Source of the DNA: CACIAM-69d sp001698445 | Lineage (GTDB): Bacteria; Cyanobacteriota; Cyanobacteriia; CACIAM-69d | DNA: 64,000 nucleotides | NCBI RefSeq assembly: GCF_043235035.1 | Contig: NZ_JAZAQF010000021.1 | Location: 1 to 64,000 of the forward strand | Direction: 5' to 3' | Shown: positions 8,227-17,960 of the stretch, piece after piece | Layout of the letters: the number at the start of each line of letters is the position of its first letter | Position numbering within the stretch: the first letter of the stretch is position 1 | Notes under the pieces: model-generated | Told to the model about the DNA's origin: nothing | Database searches by the model: none | What the model saw: only the letters and a program-made list of their open reading frames with translations | Translations under genes and position numbers: made by a program

Positions 8227-10827
8227 ATGGGCAAAATGACGGTTTCGAAGCGGAATTTCCATCCTCAAGGACTCAAAATTGGTTGCTTTATTGGGCTAAT
8301 TATTTTGGGATTACTCGGTAACTACTACCGAGCAAATTTATTTTTAGGTGTTGATTTTATCTTTGGAAGCGCAGCCGCTCTGCTGGCTGCGCGGTTCTAT
8401 GGGCCCCTTTGGGGTGGCCTCGCCGGGGCAGCGATCGGGAGCTATACCTGGGTGCTTTGGGGCCATCCCTACGCCATGATGATCTTCACGGCGGAGGCAG
8501 CCCTAGTGGGGTGGGTTCGCCAGCGCCATCGCCAAAGCCTGCTGTTGCTGGATGGTCTTTACTGGCTGGTGGTGGGATCGTTGTTGGTGGCTCTGTTTTA
8601 TGGGGCCGTGTTGCAGGTGGGCGCTTTGCAAGTGCAGCTCATTTTGCTGAAGCAAGCCTTGAATGGGGTCTGTAATGCTTTAATTGCCAGCGGCATCCTT
8701 GGAATTTTTTCTTTTTTAGGACAGCGGTTCCCGCAAAAGTTTCAATCGGTTCGCTGGCCATTACGGGATGTTTTGAACGATATTTTGGTGGCCTTTGTGT
8801 TGCTGCCGATCATGTTGCTCTTCACCTTAGATGCCAACCGAATGTTGGTGGACTTGGAGCGATCGGTCAGGATGGATTTGCAACTGGCAGGTGCTCCAAT
8901 CATTGAGCAAATTCGCAATTGGCAGCGACAAATTTGGGAAACGGCCACGGATTTTTCCCAACTCAAAGCGGAGTCCTTGACCGAAACTCAATTAATTACG
9001 GCCTTGGAACGAAATGTGCTGATTGACGGTCTTTGGGTGCTGGATTCCAAACTACGTTTTCTGACCCAGGCGACCAATAATCCTGATGTGTCCCTCAGCC
9101 GCCAAACCCTATCTCAGTTGGAGCTACGTGAAAGTCAACCCAATCAGCTCCAGCCCTGGCAAATTTTGGCAATTCCGAAGGCCAAAACCGGCAACGAGCA
9201 TCAGCTCTGGTTGGTGCGTCCTTTAACCCAGGGGTTGGAGTCCACGGGATTTTTAATTGCCCATCTGCGGTTCGATCGATTCATTGATGCGCTCACGAGT
9301 CCGGTGAAAATTTACGATCGGGCGGTGGGCGCTGTGTTGGTCAATGAAAACCAGCAAGTGGTGGGCAGTGTGAACCCCGCCTATGAGCCGCAGGATGTTT
9401 TTAATCTCAAGCAACCGAAGGTTTGGGTGCGGCGACTGGGAGCCGACAGCACCGAGTTTTATCAGGTTTTGACCAACGATCCCGATCGGCCGTCGATGGT
9501 GCGTGCTCGCCAGTCAACCTATTGGCTTGATAGGACTCTGCCGGGTGATTTGGGTTGGCACTTGTGGATTTCATTCCCCGCGCAGCCCCACATGGATGAT
9601 TTGCAGGTGGCCTATAACCAACGGTTTGGCATTGTGCTGCTGGTGGTTTATGGCAGTATGCTGGCGGCCTATTGGGTGAGCAAGGCTTTGGTTCAACCGT
9701 TGCAAGTTTTGGCAAGAATTACCACAGATTTGCCCGATCACGTGAAGAACCAACAGGATATCCATTGGCCCCAAAGTCCCGTCTTGGAATTTGATCAACT
9801 GGCAACCAATGGGCAGCTAATGGCTGAAAGCTTGCAGGAAAAATTTCTGGAAATTCACCAGGCGAATGAGCAATTGGAACAACGGGTTGCGGAGCGAACG
9901 GAGGACTTGGAAGCAACCCTCAGCCAACTGAAACAAACCCAAACCCAGCTTGTTCAAACGGAAAAAATGTCAAGCTTGGGAGGATTGGTGGCAGGGGTAG
10001 CCCATGAAATCAACAATCCTATTAACTTCATTGCGGGCAATTTAACCCATGCGGAAGAATATGTTCAAAGTCTGCTGAAGGCGATGAGTTTGTTTGACAC
10101 TTTCTATCCAGACCCAGAGCCAACCTTGCGCGAAGCTTTAGAGGAGTTGGAGCTGGATTTCTTGGTTGAAGATTTGCCAAAAACCTTTCAATCGATGCAG
10201 TTGGGTGCGCGGCGCGTGCAAGACATTGTGCAGTCGTTGCGGACTTTTTCTCGAATCGATCGAGCAGAGTTGCAAACGTTTGACTTACATGAGGGCATTG
10301 ATAGCACATTAATTATTTTGCAAAACCGGCTGAAGGGCCGCTCCGATCGCTTGGCCATTGAGGTGATTAAGCAATATGGCCCATTGCCGTTGGTGGAATG
10401 CTACGGAGGACATCTGAACCAGGTGTTTATGAATTTGTTGGTGAATGCGATCGATGCGATCGACCTGCGGGATGCGGGCCGAACCCTTGCGGACATGCGC
10501 CAAAATCCCAGCCGCATTGAAATCACCACGGCCACGTTAAATCAGCAATTGGTGATTGTTCGGTTTCGAGACAATGGCCCAGGAATGCCGCCGGAGGTAC
10601 GCGATCAAATTTTTGAGCCGTTTTTCACCACCAAACCCACGGGCAAAGGCACGGGCTTGGGCCTGTCCATTAGCTATCAAGTGATTGTGGAACAGCACGG
10701 AGGGGCGCTAACTTGCCAGTCCAGTCCCGATTGGGGCACGGAGTTTTACATTGAGTTGCCGATTCGCGGATCCACCAAGCCTCAAAACGCGGCCCAACCG
10801 GGGCCCCGATCCACAGCGGCGGTGTAG
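8227..10827 (+). CDS. Membrane-bound sensor histidine kinase
   Basis: Two-component sensor of about 866 residues. The N-terminus has a cluster of about six membrane helices reminiscent of LytS-type 5TM or MASE sensor regions (GPLWGGLAGAAIGSY), then an extracytoplasmic region of about 270 residues starting at RMDLQLAGAPIIEQI that looks like a Cache-type sensor, another helix, and a HAMP-like and coiled-coil linker (QLEQRVAERTEDLEATLSQLKQ). The kinase core has the phospho-accepting His in GVAHEINNPINF (codon 10003-10005), an N box (NLLVNAIDAID) and G boxes (DNGPGMPPEV, GKGTGLGLSI). No response regulator is adjacent, so the partner is unknown. ATG 8227 or 8236 is preferred over an upstream TTG. 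Confidence 0.85.
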   Translation: MGKMTVSKRNFHPQGLKIGCFIGLIILGLLGNYYRANLFLGVDFIFGSAAALLAARFYGPLWGGLAGAAIGSYTWVLWGHPYAMMIFTAEAALVGWVRQRHRQSLLLLDGLYWLVVGSLLVALFYGAVLQVGALQVQLILLKQALNGVCNALIASGILGIFSFLGQRFPQKFQSVRWPLRDVLNDILVAFVLLPIMLLFTLDANRMLVDLERSVRMDLQLAGAPIIEQIRNWQRQIWETATDFSQLKAESLTETQLITALERNVLIDGLWVLDSKLRFLTQATNNPDVSLSRQTLSQLELRESQPNQLQPWQILAIPKAKTGNEHQLWLVRPLTQGLESTGFLIAHLRFDRFIDALTSPVKIYDRAVGAVLVNENQQVVGSVNPAYEPQDVFNLKQPKVWVRRLGADSTEFYQVLTNDPDRPSMVRARQSTYWLDRTLPGDLGWHLWISFPAQPHMDDLQVAYNQRFGIVLLVVYGSMLAAYWVSKALVQPLQVLARITTDLPDHVKNQQDIHWPQSPVLEFDQLATNGQLMAESLQEKFLEIHQANEQLEQRVAERTEDLEATLSQLKQTQTQLVQTEKMSSLGGLVAGVAHEINNPINFIAGNLTHAEEYVQSLLKAMSLFDTFYPDPEPTLREALEELELDFLVEDLPKTFQSMQLGARRVQDIVQSLRTFSRIDRAELQTFDLHEGIDSTLIILQNRLKGRSDRLAIEVIKQYGPLPLVECYGGHLNQVFMNLLVNAIDAIDLRDAGRTLADMRQNPSRIEITTATLNQQLVIVRFRDNGPGMPPEVRDQIFEPFFTTKPTGKGTGLGLSISYQVIVEQHGGALTCQSSPDWGTEFYIELPIRGSTKPQNAAQPGPRSTAAV

Positions 10828-10937
10828 CCCGGTTCGATCGCCCTCCCCAATCAGCCATTTCCCCACAGCAGGCTGAAAAACCCTGGAAATCTTGCGATGA
10901 TGGGGCTGATTTTTAGGCCTTGCTTCAGGAGTCGATC

Positions 10938-12575
10938 GTGCCCTCGCGTCGTACCGTCACCCGCTGGATTGCCCAAGGGGGATTGTTGGGATCCATGGGA
11001 GCCGCCATGGGCCAGCGGGCCAGCGAGCTGCGGCAACAGGCCGAGGCCGCACCGTTAATTCCTGGACAACCCGCCGCCTGGGCCGATCGCCTGCGGATGG
11101 CCGATCGCTTGGCCCAAGAACAGTTGGCCGCCGCCCAAGATCCCCGCGCCGAAGTGGAACTGCTGATTCCCAGCTTTTTGGGTAACCAAGCCCGCCGGTT
11201 CTATGGCCGAGGCATTCCCCAGGGATTGGGGGTACGGCGCAAGTTCTTTTTGGGATCCGGCGCAACGAGAATTGGGCGGCGATTGGAGGTTTGGAGCGGT
11301 GCTGGCTGGACGGGGCAATGCACCCTCGTGCGCGATCGGGGACGAGACTATTTGCTGATTGGCGCGTTTGACCACCACCTGCGCAAAATTGACCTGCAAA
11401 ATTGGCAAGAGGTTTGGCGCTATCGATTTGACGACGTGCTGAAGGGGACAGCCACGATCTACATCGATCGCACCGCACCACCGCTCAATCAAGTGATTGT
11501 GCTTCAGGGCAGTCGCCAGGGGGTGAATGTGCCCTTTACGGCGCGGGTGGTTCCCAGTTTGCGGGCCATTTCCTTTCGCACGGGCCAAGAGTTGTGGCGG
11601 TGGAACGTGCGCCAAACCGCCAGCTACAGCCGCGACAACGACAGCAGCCCCCTCGATTTGCGCAATGGGCTGCTGTTTAATGTGGGCGAAAACGGGATTG
11701 GCTCCTTTTTGGGGGCCGCGCTGAACACGGTCACCCAACGGGACGGCATCACCCAACCGGCGATCGCAGGGGAACTGCTGTTTTATACACCGAGCGATGC
11801 GGTTCGCCACGGCGGCAACCTGGTAGCGGAATCTTCCCCGTCGCGGCTGGGCGATCGGCTATTTGTGGCGGCTGGCTCCGGTCACATTTACGGCGTTGAC
11901 CTGAACAGTCGGAAAATTGACTGGGATTTCTTCACCGGTACGGATATTGACGGAACGGCGGTAGTTTCTCGCGATGGCAAGCTCTTTTGTGCGATCGAGC
12001 GGCAATATGCATCCGGGCCCGGCGGTCTTTTTAAATTGAATCCGGCCAGGCCGCCCGCCGAGGCCGTGGAATGGTTTTTACCCACCGGCTCCTTGCGCTA
12101 TCAAGATTGGCAGGGTGGAATTATCGGCTCAGCGGCCCTGAATGATGACTATCGCGATCGGGGACAGCCGCCCCTGTTTGCCACGGGGGCGATCGATGGA
12201 ATTCTCTACATTGGCTCCCAGTTACGCACCACCGGCCTGGCCCACTGGGGGCCACAGCGAGATGGGCCACACAACTCGCCCTACGTGGCCTTTCAAACCC
12301 GAATTGGCCCCACCATTTCCACCCCGATTTTCACGGAGGGCGATCGCCTCGTGGCCGCCAGCTACGACGGGGTGCGGCTGTTTCAGTTGCGCTTTTTGCC
12401 CACCCAGTCCCAAGATCCGGCCGCTTTGCCCAATGGTCGGGGCCAGTGGTTTCGCCTGGAGGTCACTCTGTTGGCGCACTTTGCCCCGGGATCTTCCTTT
12501 GAGGCCACCCCGATCGTCTGGGATGGAACGGTCTATCTGAGTGGGCGCGATGGCTGGCTCTATGCCCTCGGCTAG
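10938..12575 (+). CDS. PQQ-like beta-propeller protein, probably Tat-exported
   Basis: A 545-residue protein with repeated propeller blades (ending patterns such as GQELWRWNV, SRKIDWDFFTGTDIDG and GTVYLSGRDGWLYALG) typical of PQQ-like/Trp-Asp propellers. The GTG start at 10938 has CAGGAG six bases upstream and gives an N-terminus PSRRTVTRWIAQGGLLGS, a plausible twin-arginine signal (SRRxxxR then a weakly hydrophobic stretch). The catalytic residues of PQQ dehydrogenases are not evident, so it is more likely a periplasmic or lumenal scaffold or binding protein. The role is unknown. No neighbours share its strand closely. Confidence 0.7.
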   Translation: MPSRRTVTRWIAQGGLLGSMGAAMGQRASELRQQAEAAPLIPGQPAAWADRLRMADRLAQEQLAAAQDPRAEVELLIPSFLGNQARRFYGRGIPQGLGVRRKFFLGSGATRIGRRLEVWSGAGWTGQCTLVRDRGRDYLLIGAFDHHLRKIDLQNWQEVWRYRFDDVLKGTATIYIDRTAPPLNQVIVLQGSRQGVNVPFTARVVPSLRAISFRTGQELWRWNVRQTASYSRDNDSSPLDLRNGLLFNVGENGIGSFLGAALNTVTQRDGITQPAIAGELLFYTPSDAVRHGGNLVAESSPSRLGDRLFVAAGSGHIYGVDLNSRKIDWDFFTGTDIDGTAVVSRDGKLFCAIERQYASGPGGLFKLNPARPPAEAVEWFLPTGSLRYQDWQGGIIGSAALNDDYRDRGQPPLFATGAIDGILYIGSQLRTTGLAHWGPQRDGPHNSPYVAFQTRIGPTISTPIFTEGDRLVAASYDGVRLFQLRFLPTQSQDPAALPNGRGQWFRLEVTLLAHFAPGSSFEATPIVWDGTVYLSGRDGWLYALG

Positions 12576-12968
12576 TTGATCTTGGCGAGGCCCAAAACCC
12601 CACAGCAGCAAGGCTTGTGTTGATCGAGTTCGATTTTGCAAAGCTCACCCTACTGACTCATTGCAAATCTCGATATTCAATTCTGCTGCCAAGCTTTGAT
12701 CTCGATGGCTGATCCCGATCGGGTCAGGTTTGCATAATTTTTTGAAGCTTTCTCGATAGATGACTAGTACAAATTTTTGAATGCAAAACAAGACGTAAAA
12801 CGAAACGGATGATTATGCGCCGTCTTCGTCAATCCTCGTCCTCTATTTTGCACTGAATTAACTTGACCTTGGGGGTCAACCAAAAGCAGCTTTCTTCATC
12901 AAAAGCTGTGCGGATTTGTGCTGTCTGAAATTTTCATCCTTTCAGGATCATCGATCAGGGAATTGAGC
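12576..12968. other. AT-rich spacer
   Basis: Nearly 400 bp without a gene, visibly AT-rich compared with flanking coding DNA. A short inverted repeat TTGACC-N5-GGTCAA occurs at 12863-12879, about 90 bp before the next start, and could be an operator or part of a leader; this is only a guess. Confidence 0.5.
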
Positions 12969-13316
12969 ATGTGTTACGTTGTCGAATTGCCCGATGGCTC
13001 CTACTATGTTCCCAATGGTTCAGTGCCCGACGCTTGCAAAGCAATCCACTTTACCGACAAAGACGAGGCCGCCGCGATCGCCAAGGCCAAAAAAGGGAAG
13101 GTCAAAGTCTGCACCTTAAAGGATGCCGCACCACCACCGAAGGACAACAGCCAGCTTTGGGTGATGGGACTAATTTTCATTGGAATTGCAACCTTTCGGG
13201 ATCCCACCAATTTAGAAATTTTGCAGCGAATTACGCAATTGGATCAGCCTAGCAATGGAGTCACAGCCGGGACAGTACAATTCACCTCTTCTTGGTCAGA
13301 TTGTCTATGGTTTTGA
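12969..13316 (+). CDS. Small hypothetical protein
   Basis: A 115-residue protein starting MCYVVELPDGSYYVP. The first 60 residues are a compact, charged region (DKDEAAAIAKAKKGKVKVCTLKD), then a single hydrophobic stretch (LWVMGLIFIGIATF), then a short polar tail. I do not recognise a domain. ATG 12969 is favoured because the protein from there begins with clean folded-looking sequence and a purine-rich site (CAGGGA) lies upstream; a longer frame from 12918 is possible. The last 30 residues look less constrained. Confidence 0.55.
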   Translation: MCYVVELPDGSYYVPNGSVPDACKAIHFTDKDEAAAIAKAKKGKVKVCTLKDAAPPPKDNSQLWVMGLIFIGIATFRDPTNLEILQRITQLDQPSNGVTAGTVQFTSSWSDCLWF

Positions 13317-13405
13317 GATCGGTTAAAGACTGGTTTTTAGACTGGTTCTGGAAGCATCCTGATCCAATTTTTTCAGTCTAAGTTTCGTGCCCATGGTGAT
13401 GGGGG

Positions 13406-13425
13406 CAAGGGGCTTCAGCCCCTTG
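13406..13425. repeat. Palindromic repeat, family A copy 1
   Basis: CAAGGGGCT-TC-AGCCCCTTG, followed by a T-rich run at 13426-13439. The same element recurs at 22216, 32831 and 35727. Here it lies between the ends of the small hypothetical gene and pfkA, so it can work as a terminator for the plus-strand gene. Confidence 0.8.
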
Positions 13426-13502
13426 TCTTTTTGGTTTTTCCCCTGTCTTTTTGTTGGTCTTTCTGTTGGTCTTCGGTTGTGCCCCTTATTTTCCTAGTTT
13501 AC

Positions 13503-14585
13503 TTACTGATCCCCGAGGCAAATGCCCAGACCCCGTGCGGTTTTCAGCAGAGTATCACCGGGGTCAACGATGCGGCAGTGGGAAATGGCCTCCAGTATGG
13601 GCACGCTCACCACCTGGCGCTGTTGCCAAGTCACCACCCGATCGAACTCGCCCCGAGCAATCAGATCCACCGCCTCCACACCAAAGGCCGAGGCAATCAA
13701 TCGATCGAGCGGCGAGGGTACGCCACCGCGCTGCACATGGCCCAGCACGGTGACGCGGGTTTCAGCGCCAGTGCTTTGGGCCAGCTCTTGGGCTAAATAT
13801 TGCCCGATGCCCCCCAGGCGACATTCCCCAAAGGCCTGGGTTTGCGTCACCACGTCACCGCCGCTGGTGCAGACCGCTTCGGACACAATCACCACGGAAA
13901 AGGCCTTGCCAGCGGCCTGGCGATCGCGAATGGCCTGGGACACCACTTCCAGCTTGTAAGGAATTTCGGGAATCAAAATCACATGGGCCCCGCCCGCGAT
14001 GCCGGCGTGGAGGGCGATGTGGCCCGCGTCGCGCCCCATCACTTCCAGGATCATGACCCGATCGTGGCTGGCGGCGGTGAAGTGGAGCCGATCGAGGGCT
14101 TCCGTGGCAATGTTCACGGCTGTGTCAAACCCGATCGATTGTTCTGTGGCTGCCACATCGTTATCAATCGTTTTGGGAATCCCCACAAAGGGCAGACCCA
14201 CCTTCGTCATCAGGTCATGAAGAATTTTCAGGCTCCCATCACCGCCAATGCCAACAATGGCTGACAGTTCCAACTCCCGACAACCCTCGGCAAAGTCCAA
14301 GGTACGGTCATGCACCGTGCCATCGGGCAAGGTCACCTGAAAGGGTTGGCCCCGGTTAATGGTTCCGAGCAGGGTTCCCCCCAAGGTTAACCACCGCTCA
14401 ACTTTGTCCGGTGTCAGCAGCAGGGCTTCGGTGGGCTGCCGGGTTAGCCCTTCCGTACCGTGGCGAATGCCCATCACTTCCCAGCCGTAGCTGGCAGCCC
14501 GCATCACCACACCCCGAATGGCAGCATTTAGCCCTGCGCAATCTCCGCCGCTGGTCAGCACTCCGATTCGTTTTATCTCACCCAT
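13503..14585 (-). CDS. pfkA: 6-phosphofructokinase
   Basis: Phosphorylates fructose 6-phosphate in glycolysis. The 360-residue protein starts MGEIKRIGVLTSGGDCAGLNAAIRG; the ATG at 14585 gives the canonical N-terminus. Catalytic PKTIDNDV and the phosphate-binding GGDGS are intact. The GGDGS glycine is the residue normally linked with ATP use, while the lysine of PKTIDND is the version usual in pyrophosphate-type and mixed-clade enzymes. I therefore call it a group III / clade X-like, probably ATP-dependent, PFK, with substrate untested. It precedes cruA on the same strand (about 160 bp from the cruA stop). Confidence 0.93.
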   Translation of the reverse strand: MGEIKRIGVLTSGGDCAGLNAAIRGVVMRAASYGWEVMGIRHGTEGLTRQPTEALLLTPDKVERWLTLGGTLLGTINRGQPFQVTLPDGTVHDRTLDFAEGCRELELSAIVGIGGDGSLKILHDLMTKVGLPFVGIPKTIDNDVAATEQSIGFDTAVNIATEALDRLHFTAASHDRVMILEVMGRDAGHIALHAGIAGGAHVILIPEIPYKLEVVSQAIRDRQAAGKAFSVVIVSEAVCTSGGDVVTQTQAFGECRLGGIGQYLAQELAQSTGAETRVTVLGHVQRGGVPSPLDRLIASAFGVEAVDLIARGEFDRVVTWQQRQVVSVPILEAISHCRIVDPGDTLLKTARGLGICLGDQ

Positions 14586-14744
14586 AGGATTGCATCTCTT
14601 ATGCAAACGCTGCTCATGGGCGATCGTACGCGATCCCAACGGTGGGGCAAGCCTGTGTTAATAACTGCAATGGGATTGGGCGATCAAAATGGGGCGATCG
14701 TCCCATCTCGATCGCCCTATTTCGATCGCCCTGCGACTCCTGGC

Positions 14745-16862
14745 CTAGACCGTGCTGCTGGAAACCGCTTCCGTGGACGATCGGGGAACCGTGCGAGCCA
14801 CGCGGGCCCGCTGCCCCCAAGTGAGGTCGATCGCATAGCACCGAGCCAGCACCCGCAACCACAGACCCGGCGCGCGCTGCTCCAACCAGGGCTGAATTCG
14901 GCGGGCGATCGCCGGTAGCCACCCCAGCAGCCAAGCCACCAAGCTCGACAGGGTAAAGGTAAGATAGCTGCCCATCCAGCGCCACAGATCCCAAGGGCCC
15001 GCCGAATCCCAAATCCACCACAGCAGCGTCGGATTTTGCACCGCCGCCTTCAGGGCCAGGCGATTGAACAACCACCAATCAAACCGATCCTTAATGAAGC
15101 GATCGGCCACATCCTCTTCGGCATCGGCCAGCAGGCCAAAGAAGGTGTTCAGCATGGAATTCACCCGCTGGGGTGGCAGCGTGCGACCCGTGGGAACCAT
15201 CATCCCCTTCGAGAACATCCAAGTAACCGCCACGTTGCTTTGGTAGGCCCGGATTGAACCCAAGTCCTGTTCCGTCAGCAAGTCATGTTTCAAGGCCGTA
15301 TCCAGCAGGTCTGTGAGCCGGCCCAAGTTGCGAATCATGGAACCAAAACCGGTGAACACCAAGGGAGATTGCAATGAAGCGGCATCCCCCAGAGCCAAGA
15401 GGCGATCGAACGAGACACGCCGCTCGCCCTCGCTTTGGCTGAAGTGACCGGGAATATAGCCAAAGGTGGCCTTGCCCCAGGTCAGCTTATCCAAATCGCA
15501 GCGGCGATATTCCGGCAGGATGCTGAAAAAGTCCTCATACATTTCCAGCAGGGAACCGGGATTTTCGGGGTGAACTTGGTGGTAGTGGAACAGATAAACT
15601 GTCACGGCCTTGCCCCCAATGGGGAACAGCTCCCAAATCAGTTGCCGGCCACGGGAAATGTCCCCGTGGCTGAACAGTACGTCGCCATAGTCCAAATCCC
15701 AGACCGGCCAATCAATCCCATTGGCAATCACGGCCCCCACCGTGGGACAAACGCTATCGAAAGCGCGCGTTCCGTTCAGTTGCCAGGCGATCGGGGAAGC
15801 CGTGCCCATGGCATCAATCAGCAACCGACCGGCCACTTGGCGAGTTTCCCCCGTGGGCAAGTGGTTGGCGGTCATGGTGATTCGATCGCCCATCACGTCC
15901 GCCCGTTCAAATTCCGTTTCGTCCCAAATGTCGCCGCCCGCTTCCCGCAGTTTTTGGCCACAGAGCTGAATGATGCGATCGGCCGCGATCGCCACATTCA
16001 GCACCGTCGGCGTGTGCAGCACATTGGCCCGCGCTTGCGGTGGATTGTTGGCATCAAAAAACTTGTGAAACCCATCGCGATATTCCGTGGCGATCAATCC
16101 TTCCACCTCAGCGGGCGTGAATAGGCCCAGGTCGATCGGCACTTGCAACTCTTCCCGGGAAATATTCCACTCCCGATTCATACGGCCAAAGGGCAACCGC
16201 TCCAGCAACAACACCCGATAGCCCAACCGCGCCATCATCGCCGCATGAATTACCCCCAAGGCCCCGCCCACATAGATCAAGTCATAGGTAATGGCCGGCA
16301 ATGGGTCGGGGTTTTGCCCCTGAGAAGTTGTGCCCTGAGAAGTTGTGCCCTGAGAAGTTGTGCCCTGAGAAGCTTGGCCCTGAAAAATAACCTGCTTATG
16401 TTGCTGAGGATTCCGCACCGCTTCCCGCCAGCGCTTTTCCCACCAATAGGCCCTTAACAGATCCCGTTCACCATTGGGCATCCGTTGGAAATACTTAGCG
16501 GTTTGCGGATATTTGGGCGCAAGGGCCTCGAAAATATTGCTCTTTGTTAAGTCAATCTCAGGAAGTTCCGGGTAGGTGGTGGGGAATTTTTCGGCCACCT
16601 GTTGCCGCAGGGCCCGCACCAAGGCCCCTTCCCCCGCGATCGGGCGATCGCTCCACCGAAATAGCTTGAGATAGGTGGTGCGCTGCAAAGACCAAACGCA
16701 ACCCGCCACGGTTTCCCCATCCCGATCGCCCGCCGGTTGCCAGCGAAACCCCGTGGGAGCCGCTACCTTCACCCCGCTGGGAACCATAAACTCTTGCTGC
16801 AACCAGTTCAGCACTGTTGTGGCTTCCGGAGTCGGCACTTCCAGATAAAGCAGTTCTTTCAT
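14745..16862 (-). CDS. cruA: CruA-type lycopene cyclase (FAD-dependent)
   Basis: A 705-residue flavoprotein. After an N-terminal domain of about 195 residues comes a Rossmann fold (YDLIYVGGALGVIHAAMMARLGYRVLLLERLPFG), then NREWNISREEL, LLIDAMGTASPIAWQLNG and FGSMIRNLGRLTDLL, the pattern I associate with the cyanobacterial CruA/CruP family. CruA cyclises lycopene to gamma- and beta-carotene; I cannot fully exclude the paralogue CruP, though the long N-terminal domain favours CruA. Just before the Rossmann fold an in-frame 15-bp repeat encodes SQGTT several times. Start ATG 16862. Confidence 0.7.
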   Translation of the reverse strand: MKELLYLEVPTPEATTVLNWLQQEFMVPSGVKVAAPTGFRWQPAGDRDGETVAGCVWSLQRTTYLKLFRWSDRPIAGEGALVRALRQQVAEKFPTTYPELPEIDLTKSNIFEALAPKYPQTAKYFQRMPNGERDLLRAYWWEKRWREAVRNPQQHKQVIFQGQASQGTTSQGTTSQGTTSQGQNPDPLPAITYDLIYVGGALGVIHAAMMARLGYRVLLLERLPFGRMNREWNISREELQVPIDLGLFTPAEVEGLIATEYRDGFHKFFDANNPPQARANVLHTPTVLNVAIAADRIIQLCGQKLREAGGDIWDETEFERADVMGDRITMTANHLPTGETRQVAGRLLIDAMGTASPIAWQLNGTRAFDSVCPTVGAVIANGIDWPVWDLDYGDVLFSHGDISRGRQLIWELFPIGGKAVTVYLFHYHQVHPENPGSLLEMYEDFFSILPEYRRCDLDKLTWGKATFGYIPGHFSQSEGERRVSFDRLLALGDAASLQSPLVFTGFGSMIRNLGRLTDLLDTALKHDLLTEQDLGSIRAYQSNVAVTWMFSKGMMVPTGRTLPPQRVNSMLNTFFGLLADAEEDVADRFIKDRFDWWLFNRLALKAAVQNPTLLWWIWDSAGPWDLWRWMGSYLTFTLSSLVAWLLGWLPAIARRIQPWLEQRAPGLWLRVLARCYAIDLTWGQRARVARTVPRSSTEAVSSSTV
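16318..16377. repeat. In-frame 15-bp tandem repeat inside cruA
   Basis: Three identical units CCCTGAGAAGTTGTG and one variant (ending AAGCTTGG) encode Ser-Gln-Gly-Thr-Thr repeats in the interdomain linker, just N-terminal to the FAD-binding fold. Confidence 0.9.
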
Positions 16863-17714
16863 GGATTGGGTTCTGATTACTCAAATCGTAAACGGGCGTA
16901 AAAAGAAGCGTTTTGCAACAAACTTGCAACCAAAGGGGGAGTGTTTCCTTTTTTAGGGTGAAGTTTTTCAGCCCGTGGGGTGCTGTGGTCGCTGCAAAGC
17001 TCACCTGAAAAGCATCTCAGGCTTTGGCGATCGTTTCCATCATCGCGTGTTTCCGAGGCCCTAGCCAAGCGACGGATCCCCGCTCAGTGGCCACGAACCC
17101 CGGAGGCGAGATGGTTTCACCTGTGATCTTAAGCAATCCTGGAAATATCCTTGACAGACGAAAGAAATGCGCTATCCTTCCGTTTACTCAAAATAATTAA
17201 TAAACTTTACAGAAGTTTACAAATATCGAGAGTAATTGCCTAAGCTGACTTAACAGGGTTGATCGCATCGGGATCGCTCCCTGAGGATTCGGAATTGCCC
17301 CGCCCGTATTGCCCCGCCCGTATTGACCTGTTCTGTATTGACCTGTCCGTAAATACCTTGCGGGTTCCCTGGATCTGCAAGCGGTCTGGGGACAGGCGAG
17401 CTTGATCAAGCCGGATGGTTGATGGGTTGCCCCACTGCGCCACCGAATGGCCAACCTCGCCTGTCCCCAGGATGCCCAATTGAATTGGGTTTTGACTGGG
17501 GTTGGATGGGGGCTTCAGCGAGATCGCTACATGAGATGGCTACCCGAAATTGGGTTATCTCTCCCCGATCGCGCTTGCCCCTTCCAACCCAAAACCGGAC
17601 AAATCTGTGGGCCCCAGTGCTCGTTGCCCGTTGAAGTTTCGCTTGCTGTCCTTGGGAAATAAACTTCCCGATCGCTCCCCGCTCAACACACCTTTTCGAT
17701 TCGGAGTTTCGATT
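16863..17714. other. Long spacer between cruA and a small gene
   Basis: About 850 bp between divergent genes with no credible coding region. It holds short duplicated words (CCGCCCGTATTG and GTATTGACCTGT-like, about 17296-17350) and a foldback at 17386-17470. The cruA promoter should lie in the first 200 bp. Confidence 0.55.
17386..17470. repeat. Foldback element with 15-bp perfect arms
   Basis: Arms CTGGGGACAGGCGAG (17386-17400) and CTCGCCTGTCCCCAG (17456-17470) enclose 55 bases that begin with the palindrome CTTGATCAAG. No terminator T-run follows. Confidence 0.85.
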
Positions 17715-17960
17715 GTGAATGCGTTTAATCCAACTTATGGCCAGCCGCGCCCCCGACGGGCGGAGTTAATCCCCTCAGGTGAAGGGTTGATCGATTCGAT
17801 CGCGGATGCCATCACCGTGGCGATCGCGGCGGCTCGGGCCAAGGGTCAATCCTTGGAAGATCTGACGGCGGAAGTGCTGGCGGATGATAACTTGCTGGAT
17901 GGCGAGTCCCGGCGCTGGCTGAGTGATGTGGTGGCTCGCACCTGGGAACAACTGCACTAG
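17715..17960 (+). CDS. Small conserved-looking hypothetical protein
   Basis: An 81-residue protein from a GTG start (17715) preceded by CGGAG. The N-terminus is NAFNPTYGQPRPRRAELIPSGEG, then two predicted helices (IDSIADAITVAIAAARAKGQ, LEDLTAEVLADDNLLDGESRRWLSDVVARTWEQL). No catalytic motif is visible. The alternating helical pattern and absence of rare composition suggest a genuine soluble protein. The function is unknown. A 55-bp tandem repeat begins exactly at its stop codon. Confidence 0.6.
   Translation: MNAFNPTYGQPRPRRAELIPSGEGLIDSIADAITVAIAAARAKGQSLEDLTAEVLADDNLLDGESRRWLSDVVARTWEQLH

Noticed and set aside
15435..16124. Plus-strand 229-codon frame opposite cruA
   Set aside because: Antisense shadow; the minus strand carries a full set of conserved flavoprotein motifs.
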